Shown in pieces: positions 33,454-42,042 of a stretch of 64,000 nucleotides of DNA. Made by a program: the position numbers and the translations under genes. A model generated the notes under the pieces. The model was not told where the DNA came from. It made no database searches and saw only the letters and a list, made by a program, of their open reading frames with translations. The DNA comes from CAISIP01 sp038326025 (GTDB lineage Bacteria > Pseudomonadota > Gammaproteobacteria > Burkholderiales > Burkholderiaceae_C), in the NCBI GenBank assembly GCA_038326025.1, contig JBBQJP010000001.1, positions 62,001 through 126,000 of the forward strand, read 5' to 3'. Every line of letters starts with the position of its first letter. The stretch's first letter is position 1.

Positions 33454-34383
33454 TCACGCCGCCCCGGCCATCGGGTTGACGCCTTCACTGCCAGCGGGCG
33501 CGCCGACGGGGCGATGCTGTTCGAACCAGCGCAAGGTGTCCTCCCACAAGGGCCGGGCACGGGCCTTGAAGTAACCCATGTGACCGATCCCGCCAACGCC
33601 GGCGTGCGCCGGATCGATGTCCAGTGACTGCCATCGCGTGTTTCGATAACCTGCCATGAAGGCGTCCCGGGAGCGCGGCAAGGCCCACAGGTCGTCCAGC
33701 GCGTTGGCCGCCAGAATCGGCGCCTGGACTCGCGCAAAACCCTCGAGATGCGGCTGGGTCTGGGGATCGTCGAAAAAATAGCGCGGAAAGTGGCACCAGG
33801 CACGCCATTGGCGGTAGACGTCGATCGGCAGATCTTCGCCCATGCCCAGCAGACTCCACGGCAAGTAACCTTTCCAGCGCGTGGTCAAGGGACCGATCAG
33901 GTTCCACATCAGCCAGACCTTGGCACGCTCGAGTGGTGGCATATAACCGTGCCAGCCGGCACCCGTGGCGAATGTGTACATGGCACTCACACGCGCATGG
34001 TTGGGCAAAAGACCGAACGCATGCCCTCCGTAGGAATGGCCCACCATATACAGCGGCAACTGTGTATCGGCCATGGCCTCGACGGCGGCCGCCAGGTCCA
34101 GTCGCGCCCAATCCAGGTAGTTCATGCGGAACCCCTTGAGGCTGGGCGGCGCCGACAGGCCGACGCCTCGGTAGTCGAGTGTCATCGTGGTGTAGCCACG
34201 ATTGCTGGCGAATTGTGCGAAACGCCGGTAGAAACCTTGTGGCACACCGGTGGCACCGGCGACGACCAGGTGGGCCCGCACCGGTGCTACGGCGTCGTAT
34301 CGCAGCGCCGTAATCGGATAACCGTCGCCGGTTGTCAACGTGACACGATGCGCGCTGTGGGTATCTGCAAGTTTCTGGTTCAT
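33454..34383 (-). CDS. Alpha/beta hydrolase under TetR control
   Basis: A 309-residue alpha/beta hydrolase. The catalytic Ser is in MVGHSYGGHAFG, an oxyanion-type loop precedes it (LVVAGATGVPQGFY), and a probable Asp and His lie near the end (ALDDLWALPRS, GIGHMGYF). The protein has a large lid region. The substrate is unknown; esterases, amidases and dehalogenases share this pattern. ATG 34383 overlaps the stop of the TetR gene (ATGA), so regulator and hydrolase form one operon, probably induced by the substrate. Confidence 0.85.
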   Translation of the reverse strand: MNQKLADTHSAHRVTLTTGDGYPITALRYDAVAPVRAHLVVAGATGVPQGFYRRFAQFASNRGYTTMTLDYRGVGLSAPPSLKGFRMNYLDWARLDLAAAVEAMADTQLPLYMVGHSYGGHAFGLLPNHARVSAMYTFATGAGWHGYMPPLERAKVWLMWNLIGPLTTRWKGYLPWSLLGMGEDLPIDVYRQWRAWCHFPRYFFDDPQTQPHLEGFARVQAPILAANALDDLWALPRSRDAFMAGYRNTRWQSLDIDPAHAGVGGIGHMGYFKARARPLWEDTLRWFEQHRPVGAPAGSEGVNPMAGAA

Positions 34384-34973
34384 GGTGATTCGATTTTGGG
34401 TGCTTGAGTCTGTAACAGGGACAACAACGCCTGTGTCGCCTGCATCATGGGTTCGCCGCTGCCGGCAACACGGGCCTGCAGCAGTCCGCCTTCGTAAGTT
34501 GCCACCAGCAGGCTGGCCAGGCCCTGGGCCCGTGTCGTTTCCATGCCAGCGCGCACCAGCGCGCCGGATATGTGGTTGCGCAAGGCTGCAAAAGCACCGG
34601 CGATGGCCGCGCGCAGATCCGTGTCGTCGGCAGTGGTCTCCAACGCCACGGTGGCCAATGGGCATCCACGCTCAAAGCCGCTGGCGTCCAGCCGCCGCTG
34701 CGCGTCTTGTATCCAGCTTCGCAGCGCGACGATCGGGTCACTTTCTTTTTGCAGCAGACGGTCCAGGCTGCCACCGATGCGTTGTGCGATCTGCTCGATC
34801 GCCGCGATCGCCAGCGCATTCTTGCCACCGGGAAAGTGGTGGTACATCACGCCCTTGGGCGCCTGGGCCTGTGCCAGCAGTTCGTTCAGGCCTACGCCGT
34901 GCAGACCCCGTCGGGCCAGTTGATCGGCCATGGCAGAGATCAGGCGTTCGCGCGTGGTGACAGGACTGCTCAT
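34380..34973 (-). CDS. TetR-family regulator, LmrA/YxaF-like
   Basis: A 197-residue TetR regulator. The helix-turn-helix lies in residues 8-55, with LARRGLHGVGLNELLAQAQ followed by APKGVMYHHFPGGKNALA. The 'PKG-x-YHHFPGGK' wording is typical of the LmrA/YxaF group. The C-terminal helical domain binds the ligand. The gene starts at 34973 and an inverted repeat at 34988-35003 lies just upstream, so it likely represses itself and the coupled hydrolase. A ligand cannot be predicted from the sequence. Confidence 0.85.
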   Translation of the reverse strand: MSSPVTTRERLISAMADQLARRGLHGVGLNELLAQAQAPKGVMYHHFPGGKNALAIAAIEQIAQRIGGSLDRLLQKESDPIVALRSWIQDAQRRLDASGFERGCPLATVALETTADDTDLRAAIAGAFAALRNHISGALVRAGMETTRAQGLASLLVATYEGGLLQARVAGSGEPMMQATQALLSLLQTQAPKIESP

Positions 34974-34987
34974 GGTTTGCGAGTCTA

Positions 34988-35003
34988 TAGACCAGTCGGT
35001 CTA
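34988..35003. promoter_or_regulatory. Probable TetR operator
   Basis: A perfect inverted repeat, TAGACC-AGTC-GGTCTA, sits 15 bases upstream of the TetR gene start. TAGACC half-sites are, as I recall, those reported for LmrA/YxaF-type regulators. The site would block the regulator-hydrolase promoter when no ligand is present. Confidence 0.65.
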
Positions 35004-35118
35004 ATGTCAAGCCTGTCCATGTTTTGCTTCCAAAAGACGGATTCGCTGCCGGACATTGAATTTCGCCGGATCGCCTCACAATTGACAATCCTCCTCTTTT
35101 GCAACGGTCACTTCTCCC

Positions 35119-35934
35119 TTGTCCTTTCTTCTGTTTGTCGCTTTGGCCGTCGCATTCGTGGCGTGGTTGCTGGCCCGCCCCTGGCTGCTGGAGCGGCGCC
35201 GCCAAAGGCAACGCAGCCAGCCCTTTCCGGCCCACTGGCGTCCGTTGTTGATGCAGTTGCCGCTGGTGCGCCGTCTGCCGGCCGATCTGCAGTTGCAGCT
35301 CAAGGCCCACATGCAGGTGTTCCTGGCCGAGAAACCGATGCTGGGTTGTGCCGGCCTGCAACTGACCGATGCCATGCGCATACCGATCGCGGCCCAGGCC
35401 TGCCTGTTGCTGCTCAACCGCAAGACCGACTACTACGCCAACCTGCGCCAGATCCTGGTCTATCCCGGCCCGTTTGTCGTGGGTCGGCAGCAGCCCGTCG
35501 GATCCGGCGTGATGCAGGACCTGCGCCAGGTGCTGTCAGGCGAGTCGTGGTCCCAGGGACAGGTAGTGTTGTCCTGGCAGGACGTTCAGGTAGACAGCGC
35601 CGACGGCAACGATGGTCGCAATGTCGTGATCCATGAATTCGCACACCAGCTCGACCAGGAAAGTGGCCAGGCCAACGGCGCACCGATGCTGCGGTCCCGC
35701 CGCGCCTATCAGGACTGGTCGAAGGTGTTCGGCCAGGCGTTCGCGCATTTGCAACAACGCGTGGCGGCCGGCCAGGGCGGCTTGCTCAGCGATTATGGGG
35801 CGACCAATCCGGGAGAATTTTTCGCAGTGGCCTCGGAGGTGTTTTTCGAGCAGTCGCAACAACTGGCCGACGAGCAGCCCGCGCTGTTCGCACAATTGCG
35901 TGACTTCTACGCCGTCGACCCGCTGAGCTGGTGA
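35119..35934 (+). CDS. mtfA: MtfA-type zinc peptidase
   Basis: A 271-residue protein of the MtfA (DgsA anti-repressor, M90) family. It carries an N-terminal membrane helix (LLFVALAVAFVAWLLARPWLL) and the zinc peptidase motif HEFAHQLDQ near residue 175, with a second Glu in NPGEFFAVASEVFFE. The usual MtfA substrate-binding region AAQACLLLLN is present. In E. coli it inactivates the Mlc repressor, but the betaproteobacterial role is unproved. The start is TTG 35119; no better start exists. It is 30 bases from the convergent GST gene. Confidence 0.85.
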   Translation: MSFLLFVALAVAFVAWLLARPWLLERRRQRQRSQPFPAHWRPLLMQLPLVRRLPADLQLQLKAHMQVFLAEKPMLGCAGLQLTDAMRIPIAAQACLLLLNRKTDYYANLRQILVYPGPFVVGRQQPVGSGVMQDLRQVLSGESWSQGQVVLSWQDVQVDSADGNDGRNVVIHEFAHQLDQESGQANGAPMLRSRRAYQDWSKVFGQAFAHLQQRVAAGQGGLLSDYGATNPGEFFAVASEVFFEQSQQLADEQPALFAQLRDFYAVDPLSW

Positions 35935-35964
35935 GGTGTGTGCCGCCGGTGCTGAAGAAGGCGG

Positions 35965-36705
35965 TCAGCTGTCAAGTTCGGGGTATTTGCGAAACACACC
36001 GTCCTGATTGAACGGGATGCGCCGCTCGCTGGCCAGGTAGGCCGCCACACGGGGCAGCTTTGCCACCTCGCCGTGTATCCGCTCCACCCGTGGCGTCGTG
36101 CGCAAGGCGCGCCGCGTGGCCTTGGGAAACGCGTAGTGCAGGCCTTCAATCAGTTGGAACAATGACAGGTCGGCGTACGACAACTGCGAACCGACCAGGT
36201 GCAGAAGGCGTGACTTGGCATTGGGCCCGTTGCGCGACAACACCGATTCGAACCAGGCCAGGTACCTGATCAAACGCGCGCCGCAGAACATCCGCGCACG
36301 CCGTTCGGCCTCGACGCGCTGCTCCTCGTAATACAACTTAGGGGAGATCGGATGGTGGGTGTCATGCGCTTCCTGCAACACGTCGGCGATCGTGAGCTGA
36401 ATCTGGTGCGTCCATAACTGCGCGGGTGCACCCTTGCCCACCAGGCCCAGCCGTGGCCCGAGATACAACAGGATGGCCGCGGTTTGTGATATCACCTGCT
36501 TGCCATGGCGCAGGATCGGTGGCGCAAACGGTGGATGTCCCTGGCCGGTATCACCCAGCGTGGCCATCAGCGCCGGCAGGCCGTGTCCGAGCTTCTCGCT
36601 GCTGCGGGTGACATCCAAGTAGTCGGCACCGGCCGCCTCGAGCGCCAGCCGGATAAATTCCCCGCGCCCCTGAATCGATGGCCAGTAAATCAGTTCATAC
36701 GCCAT
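35965..36705 (-). CDS. Glutathione S-transferase
   Basis: A 246-residue GST with a thioredoxin-like N-terminal domain (MAYELIYWPSIQGRGEFIRL with catalytic Tyr or Arg-containing loop, APPILRHGKQVISQTAAIL with the Gln-Thr that contacts glutathione) and an all-helical C-terminal domain (QLSYADLSLFQLIEGL). The fold matches the sigma/mu-like bacterial GSTs. It lies directly before the acyl-CoA dehydrogenase gene with a 32-base gap and the same orientation, so it is probably downstream in one transcript and may detoxify electrophiles from that pathway. Confidence 0.85.
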   Translation of the reverse strand: MAYELIYWPSIQGRGEFIRLALEAAGADYLDVTRSSEKLGHGLPALMATLGDTGQGHPPFAPPILRHGKQVISQTAAILLYLGPRLGLVGKGAPAQLWTHQIQLTIADVLQEAHDTHHPISPKLYYEEQRVEAERRARMFCGARLIRYLAWFESVLSRNGPNAKSRLLHLVGSQLSYADLSLFQLIEGLHYAFPKATRRALRTTPRVERIHGEVAKLPRVAAYLASERRIPFNQDGVFRKYPELDS

Positions 36706-36737
36706 GTGTTGGCCTCCTATTCTTCGATTCGTTCAAG

Positions 36738-37901
36738 TCACTTGGCGGAAAGGCCCATGGACCGCGTGATGACTTCTTTCATGATTTCGTTGGTGCCGCC
36801 ATAGATGCGCTGCACACGCGCGTCCGCAAAGGCCCGGGTGATCGGGTATTCCCACATGTAGCCGTAGCCGCCAAACAGTTGCAGGCATTCGTCCATGACC
36901 TTGCATTGCAGGTCGCTGCACCAGTACTTGGCCATGCTGGCGGTCGCGGTGTCGAGCTTGTCCAGCAAGGTCAGCTCCAGGCACTTGTCAACAAAAACCT
37001 GCGCGATCTGCACCTCGGTCTGCATTTCGGCCAGCTTGAAGCGCGTGTTCTGAAAGCTCGCCACCGTCGTGCCGAAGACCTTGCGTTCCTTGACATAGGC
37101 CAGCGTCTGATCAATGGCGCCCTGCGCTGCGGCGACGGCACCAATGGCGATCTGCAGGCGTTCCCAGGGCAACTCCTGCATCAGGCAGACAAAACCCTGG
37201 CCCGTCATCGGCGGCCCACCCAGCAGGCTGTCGGGCGACAGAGACACGTTGTCGAAAAACAGCTCGGACGTGTCCTGCGCCTTGAGGCCAAGCTTCTTCA
37301 GGCGTTTGCCCTTTTCGAAACCTGGCATACCGCGTTCAACCAGGAACAGGCTGATGCCTTTGGCCCCCGCGTTCGGGTCGGTCTTGGCGACCACGATCAC
37401 CAGATCGGCATGCCAGCCGTTGGTGATGAAAGTCTTGCTGCCACTGAGCAGATAGCTGCCGTCCGCTTGTGGGATTGCCGTGGTCTTGATGCCCTGCAGG
37501 TCGGAGCCAGCAGCGGGTTCGCTCATTGCGATGGCGCCGATCACCTCGCCCCGGGCCATTGGCGGCAACCAGGCCTGCTTTTGTTCGGGTGTGCCATACC
37601 GCTCGATGTAGGGCGCAACAATATTGGTGTGCAGTCCGAAGCCGATGCCACTGTAGCCGCCGATGGCGTTGACCTCCATCTGGGCTGCAGCGTACAGACG
37701 GTCGGCACCAGCGCCGCCGTACTGTTCGGGCATGGTCAAACACAGGAAACCATTCGCGCCGGCTTTGTGCCAGACCGCGCGGTCCACGTAGCCCTGCTCC
37801 TCCCAGGCTTCATGGTGGGGCGCGATCTCCTTGTCCGCAAATCGCTGGTAGCTGTCGCGAAAGGCGATGTGCTCGGGCCCATACAGGCTTCGTTCGATCA
37901 T
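36738..37901 (-). CDS. Acyl-CoA dehydrogenase
   Basis: A 387-residue FAD enzyme of the acyl-CoA dehydrogenase family. N-terminal helical domain to about 120; flavin-binding IGAIAMSEPAAGSDLQGIKT and LSGSKTFITNGWHADLVIVV; catalytic-region VQAYANDVI-type helix replaced by QLFGGYGYMWEYPITRAFADARVQRIYGGTNEI, where the Glu or Gly loop defines the subclass. It should oxidise a short or medium acyl-CoA. ATG 37901 is used (MIERSLYGPEH). It is divergent from the thiolase-FadB-like genes and belongs to the same degradation theme. Confidence 0.9.
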   Translation of the reverse strand: MIERSLYGPEHIAFRDSYQRFADKEIAPHHEAWEEQGYVDRAVWHKAGANGFLCLTMPEQYGGAGADRLYAAAQMEVNAIGGYSGIGFGLHTNIVAPYIERYGTPEQKQAWLPPMARGEVIGAIAMSEPAAGSDLQGIKTTAIPQADGSYLLSGSKTFITNGWHADLVIVVAKTDPNAGAKGISLFLVERGMPGFEKGKRLKKLGLKAQDTSELFFDNVSLSPDSLLGGPPMTGQGFVCLMQELPWERLQIAIGAVAAAQGAIDQTLAYVKERKVFGTTVASFQNTRFKLAEMQTEVQIAQVFVDKCLELTLLDKLDTATASMAKYWCSDLQCKVMDECLQLFGGYGYMWEYPITRAFADARVQRIYGGTNEIMKEVITRSMGLSAK

Positions 37902-38139
37902 GGGGGCTTTCCTGTCATCCGACTGCAAGCACGCCCTTGCCAGGCTGACGCCAGCATGGCGCGCCGGCGACCGGCATTTTTTCTGTCCCGAAGAGTAACC
38001 CAGACCGGGCCGATTGCCCGCACCGGTGTCGCGCGCTTATGTGACAGAGGTCGCATACCGAATGCCTATACTTGATTTTCAGCCGCCGGACAGAATCAGC
38101 GCGCGTCCAATCCGCATTGAATTCCAGGAGACACGACCC

Positions 38140-39348
38140 ATGAGCACCGAAGCATTCGTCTATGACGCGATCCGCACACCCCGCGGCAAGGGCAAGAAGG
38201 ATGGCAGCCTGCACGAGGTCAAGCCGGTCAATCTGCTGGCCGGCGTGCTGGCCGAACTGCAAAGGCGCAACGATTTCGACACGGCACAGGTCGACGATGT
38301 CGTGATGGGTGTGGTCTCACCTGTCGGAGAACAGGGTTCGGTGATCGCCAAGGTAGCGGCGCTCAAGGCCGGCTGGGATTTCCGCTGCTCGGGTGTGCAA
38401 CTTAACCGCTTCTGTGCGTCGGGCCTGGAGGCCGTGAACATGGCGGCGCAGAAGGTGCGTTCGGGCTGGGAAGATCTGGTGGTAGCCGGCGGGGTCGAGA
38501 GCATGAGCCGGGTGCCACTGGGATCGGACGGCGGCGCCTGGGCACAGGACCCGGAAACCAACAATGCCACCGCCTTCGTACCGCAGGGCATTGGTGCGGA
38601 CCTGATCGCAACCATCGAAGGTTTTGCGCGCGAAGACGTCGACGCGTTTGCGCTGGAGAGCCAGAAGCGTGCGGCCAACGCGCGTGAAGGCGGGTTTTTT
38701 GCCGGATCAGTGGTGCCAGTCAAGGATTTTCTCGATCAGACCATCCTGGATTTCGACGAATTCATCAAGCCGCACACCACGCTGGAGGGCTTGGCCACGT
38801 TGCGTCCGGCATTCGAGGCCCTGGGCGCGATGGGCTTCGATTCGGTGGCACTTTCGCGTTACCCGCAGGTCGAGCGCATCCACCATGTGCACCATGCCGG
38901 TAACTCCTCGGGCATCGTCGACGGCGCGGCGGCGGTGCTCATCGGTTCCGAGGCTGCCGGCAAGATCCACGGATTCACGCCGCGGGCACGTATCGTTGCG
39001 GCTGCACTCAGTGGCGCCGACCCGACCATTATGCTGACCGGACCGATGCCCGCGGCGCGCAAGGCGCTGGCCAAGGCGGGCATGACCATCGATCAGATCG
39101 ACCTGTTCGAGGTCAACGAGGCCTTCGCCGCGGTGCCGATGCGGTTCATGAAGGAGATGGGTGTGCCGCACGAGAAGGTCAACGTGAATGGCGGGGCCAT
39201 TGCCATGGGCCATCCGCTGGGAGCCACGGGCGCCATGATCCTGAACACGCTGATCGATGAGCTGCACCGGCGCAAACTGCGCTATGGCCTGGCGACGTTG
39301 TGTGTCGGCGGTGGCATGGGCATCGCCACCATCGTGGAGCGAATCTGA
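38140..39348 (+). CDS. Acetyl-CoA C-acyltransferase (thiolase)
   Basis: A 402-residue thiolase. The nucleophilic Cys is in LNRFCASGLEAVNMAAQKV, the active-site His in GGAIAMGHPLGATGAM, and the second Cys in LCVGGGMGIA. It performs the last step of beta-oxidation, splitting 3-ketoacyl-CoA. The start at 38140 has a clear AGGAG ten bases upstream. The FadB-like gene follows after six bases, so the two encode a fatty-acid or side-chain oxidation pair. Confidence 0.9.
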   Translation: MSTEAFVYDAIRTPRGKGKKDGSLHEVKPVNLLAGVLAELQRRNDFDTAQVDDVVMGVVSPVGEQGSVIAKVAALKAGWDFRCSGVQLNRFCASGLEAVNMAAQKVRSGWEDLVVAGGVESMSRVPLGSDGGAWAQDPETNNATAFVPQGIGADLIATIEGFAREDVDAFALESQKRAANAREGGFFAGSVVPVKDFLDQTILDFDEFIKPHTTLEGLATLRPAFEALGAMGFDSVALSRYPQVERIHHVHHAGNSSGIVDGAAAVLIGSEAAGKIHGFTPRARIVAAALSGADPTIMLTGPMPAARKALAKAGMTIDQIDLFEVNEAFAAVPMRFMKEMGVPHEKVNVNGGAIAMGHPLGATGAMILNTLIDELHRRKLRYGLATLCVGGGMGIATIVERI

Positions 39349-39354
39349 CCCCAA

Positions 39355-41502
39355 ATGAAAACCATCCAGTACACCCTTGACGACGGCATTGCGACGATTA
39401 CTTTTGACGAGCCGGGTTCGGCCGTCAACACCATGTGCGAGCAGTGGCAACTGGACTTGACGGCTGTAACCGCGCAGGTGGTGCAGGACAAGGACGCGAT
39501 CCGGGGCATCATCCTTGCGTCGAACAAGACGACGTTTTTTGCCGGTGCCGATCTCAGGGGCCTGATGCGGCTTGAGCCGGCGGACGCGCCACGCATCTAC
39601 CGTGAGATTGAACAGAACAAGAAGAACTTTCGCACGCTCGAAACCCTGGGCAAGCCGGTGGTGAGCTGCATCAATGGCGCGGCGCTCGGTGGAGGCTGGG
39701 AGGTGGCTTTGGTCGGCCATTGCCGCATCGCCGTGGACGACCCGACGATTCAGCTCGGCCTTTCCGAAATCACGTTGGGGCTGATTCCCGGTGCGACCGG
39801 CATTACCAAGATGACGCGCCTGCTGGGCCTGATGGGCGCGCAGCCTTACATCCTGGAAAGCCGCCTCTTCAACCCGCGCCAGGCGCTGGAACTGGGCCTG
39901 GTGCACGAACTGGTAGCCGACGCCGGCAGCTTGCGCGCCGCGGCGTTGACCTGGATCCAGGCGCATCCGGTATCGATGCAGCCTTGGGACGACAAGACCT
40001 GGAAGATCCCGGGTGGCCTCCCAAATAATCCGAAGATTGCCCAGGCTTTGTCGGTGGCGCCCGCGATGCTGCGCAAGACCACGCGCGGCCTGTACCCTGC
40101 GCCCGAGGCGGCGTTGGCGGCCATGGTTGAAGGGGCGCAAGTCGACTTTGACACCGCCTTGCGCATCGAGAGTCGTTACCTGGCCCGCCTGGTCATCGAT
40201 CCGGTGGCGAAGAACATGATCAACACGTTCTTCTTCAACATGAGCGCGATCCGTTCAGGCCAGTCCCGGCCGCAAGGTATGCCACGCAGCAAACCGGCCA
40301 AGGTGGGCATCCTGGGCGCCGGCATGATGGGCGCCGGCATTGCGTATGCCCAGGCCAGCCGGGGCATCTTGACCGTGCTCAAAGACATACACCTGGACAA
40401 GGCCGTGGCCGGCAAGGCCTACAGCGCCCGATTGACGCAAGCGCAGATCGACAAGGGCCGCATGGGTCCCCACGATCAGACGGAGCTGCTAGCACGTATC
40501 ACGCCGACCGATTCGAATGCCGATCTGCAAGGCTGCGACCTGATCATCGAAGCCGTGTTCGAGCAGCGCGATCTCAAGGCCGCGGTGACCCGCGATGCCG
40601 AATCCTCACTCGCGCCGGGCGGGTTTTTTGCCAGCAATACCTCGACCTTGCCGATCAGTGGCCTGGCCAGCGCCAGCACCCACCCGCAGCGGTTTATCGG
40701 CATCCACTTTTTCAGCCCGGTCGACAAGATGAAGCTGGTCGAGATCATCCGAGGCAAACAGACCGACGACGAGACGGTAGCGCGAGCATTCGACTACGTG
40801 CAGGCGCTGGGCAAGATACCGATTGTCGTCAACGATGCGCGCGGCTTCTACACCAGCCGGACTTTCGGCACCTATGTGATGGAAGGCGCGGCCATGCTCA
40901 GCGAGGGTATTTCCGCGGCTGTGATCGAGAACGCAGCCATTCAGTGCGGCATGCCGGTCGGACCACTGGCGGTGCTGGACGAGACTGCGCTGTCGCTGAG
41001 CGTGCATGTGCTGGAGCAGACACGCGCCGATTTCGCCGCGGAGGGAAAAACCTACGACACCACCACCGGTGAGAGGCTGGTCGAGCGCATGGTGCGGGAA
41101 TTCAAACGCCCGGGGCGCGCCGGTGGTGGCGGCTTTTACGACTACCCGACGGAAAAAGGCGCGCGCAAGATCTTGTGGCCCGAGCTGGCAGCGCTGTTCG
41201 GCAAGCCGGACGTGGCCTGGGAACTGCAGGACATCAAGGACCGCCTGCTTTACCGCCAAGCCGTCGAGACCGCACGTTGTCTGCACGAGAACGTGCTGAC
41301 CAGCGTGCACGACGCCAACATCGGATCCATCTTCGGCATCGGATTCCCGGCCTGGACCGGTGGGGCCATGCAGTTCATCTATGGCCAGGGCATCGATCGA
41401 TTTTTACAAAATGCCGATGCGTTGGCAAGCCGCTTTGGCCATGGGTTTGCCGTGGCGGGCGATGTACGCGAGACGATCCGCAAATTTCGGCCGAGGTACT
41501 GA
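39355..41502 (+). CDS. FadB/FadJ-like bifunctional enoyl-CoA hydratase/3-hydroxyacyl-CoA dehydrogenase
   Basis: A 715-residue two-domain enzyme. Residues 1-200 are a crotonase (VVSCINGAALGGGWEVALVGH with the oxyanion loop, LSEITLGLIPGATG with the catalytic Glu region). From about 310 a Rossmann domain VGILGAGMMGAGIAYAQA begins the hydroxyacyl-CoA dehydrogenase, with FASNTSTLPISGLA and GIHFFSPVDKMKLVEII, and a duplicated C-terminal domain. It hydrates enoyl-CoA and oxidises the product. It lies six bases after the thiolase gene, forming the usual beta-oxidation pair. Confidence 0.9.
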   Translation: MKTIQYTLDDGIATITFDEPGSAVNTMCEQWQLDLTAVTAQVVQDKDAIRGIILASNKTTFFAGADLRGLMRLEPADAPRIYREIEQNKKNFRTLETLGKPVVSCINGAALGGGWEVALVGHCRIAVDDPTIQLGLSEITLGLIPGATGITKMTRLLGLMGAQPYILESRLFNPRQALELGLVHELVADAGSLRAAALTWIQAHPVSMQPWDDKTWKIPGGLPNNPKIAQALSVAPAMLRKTTRGLYPAPEAALAAMVEGAQVDFDTALRIESRYLARLVIDPVAKNMINTFFFNMSAIRSGQSRPQGMPRSKPAKVGILGAGMMGAGIAYAQASRGILTVLKDIHLDKAVAGKAYSARLTQAQIDKGRMGPHDQTELLARITPTDSNADLQGCDLIIEAVFEQRDLKAAVTRDAESSLAPGGFFASNTSTLPISGLASASTHPQRFIGIHFFSPVDKMKLVEIIRGKQTDDETVARAFDYVQALGKIPIVVNDARGFYTSRTFGTYVMEGAAMLSEGISAAVIENAAIQCGMPVGPLAVLDETALSLSVHVLEQTRADFAAEGKTYDTTTGERLVERMVREFKRPGRAGGGGFYDYPTEKGARKILWPELAALFGKPDVAWELQDIKDRLLYRQAVETARCLHENVLTSVHDANIGSIFGIGFPAWTGGAMQFIYGQGIDRFLQNADALASRFGHGFAVAGDVRETIRKFRPRY

Positions 41503-41544
41503 GCCGGTTCAACACCAGCGGTTCGCGTGGCCTGCAACGCAAGG

Positions 41545-41560
41545 GGTAGCCGGGGCTACC
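41545..41560 (+). terminator. Hairpin after the FadB-like gene
   Basis: A perfect 7-bp stem, GGTAGCC / GGCTACC, with a two-base loop lies 42 bases after the FadB-like stop. There is no T-run, so it is only a possible terminator. Confidence 0.35.
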
Positions 41561-41712
41561 TCCTCAGGCGCCGGCACCATGGGTATCCCTGCGTCAAAGT
41601 GGGGCTATCGCCAGGTTGTCGCCCGAAAGCCCTCGCGCGCGGCAAGATGGTGGCACGCTGAGCCAGCCTGTCCGATGGTCGGACGGCTCGCATCGGCATG
41701 ACGGGGATTTTC

Positions 41713-42042
41713 ATGATCTACAAAAAATGGGCCATCGCCCTCGCCGCCTGGGGCATGACCAGCGCCGCCGTTGCTGTTGGGGGAGAAATTCCGACCGATC
41801 TGCTGGGAAGCGCAGTGCCCGCAAGCGAGAGCGAGCGCCGCATCTTGATCGACCCCGATACCTGCTGGGCCAACGTCAAGCAAGGCGAGACCATCCAGTT
41901 CGTGGTCGGCGCGCAAAGTTTTGCCTGGCGCTTCAACGGCCTGCCCAGGTCCTTCGACCTGATGCGCGTCGCGCCCGCCGGCGTGTTGAACCGGCCGCTG
42001 ACCGTTTACGTCATGCCGAAGATCGATCCGCGTCGGGAATAA
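41713..42042 (+). CDS. CzcE-like periplasmic protein
   Basis: A 109-residue protein. A signal peptide (MIYKKWAIALAAWGMTSAAVA) is followed by a domain that matches CzcE, the copper-binding protein of heavy-metal resistance: ILIDPDTCWANVKQGETIQF, VVGAQSFAWRFNGLPRSFDL and VAPAGVLNRPLTVYVMP. CzcE binds Cu(II) and sits in the periplasm. No other czc gene is nearby, so the context does not confirm metal resistance. ATG 41713 gives a normal signal peptide; ATG 41698 is also possible. Its 3' end overlaps the end of the convergent ligase gene by 32 bases. Confidence 0.75.
   Translation: MIYKKWAIALAAWGMTSAAVAVGGEIPTDLLGSAVPASESERRILIDPDTCWANVKQGETIQFVVGAQSFAWRFNGLPRSFDLMRVAPAGVLNRPLTVYVMPKIDPRRE

Noticed and set aside
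34572..35636. A 354-codon forward frame upstream of and overlapping mtfA
   Set aside because: It is antisense to the TetR gene and out of frame with the MtfA motif HEFAHQLD.
36678..38075. A 465-codon forward frame antisense to the acyl-CoA dehydrogenase
   Set aside because: The reverse-strand enzyme is clear and the forward product has no recognisable domain.
38707..40140. A 477-codon reverse frame under the thiolase and FadB-like genes
   Set aside because: It is antisense to two well-supported enzymes and its composition (rich in Arg, Gln, His) is typical of shadow frames in GC-rich DNA.
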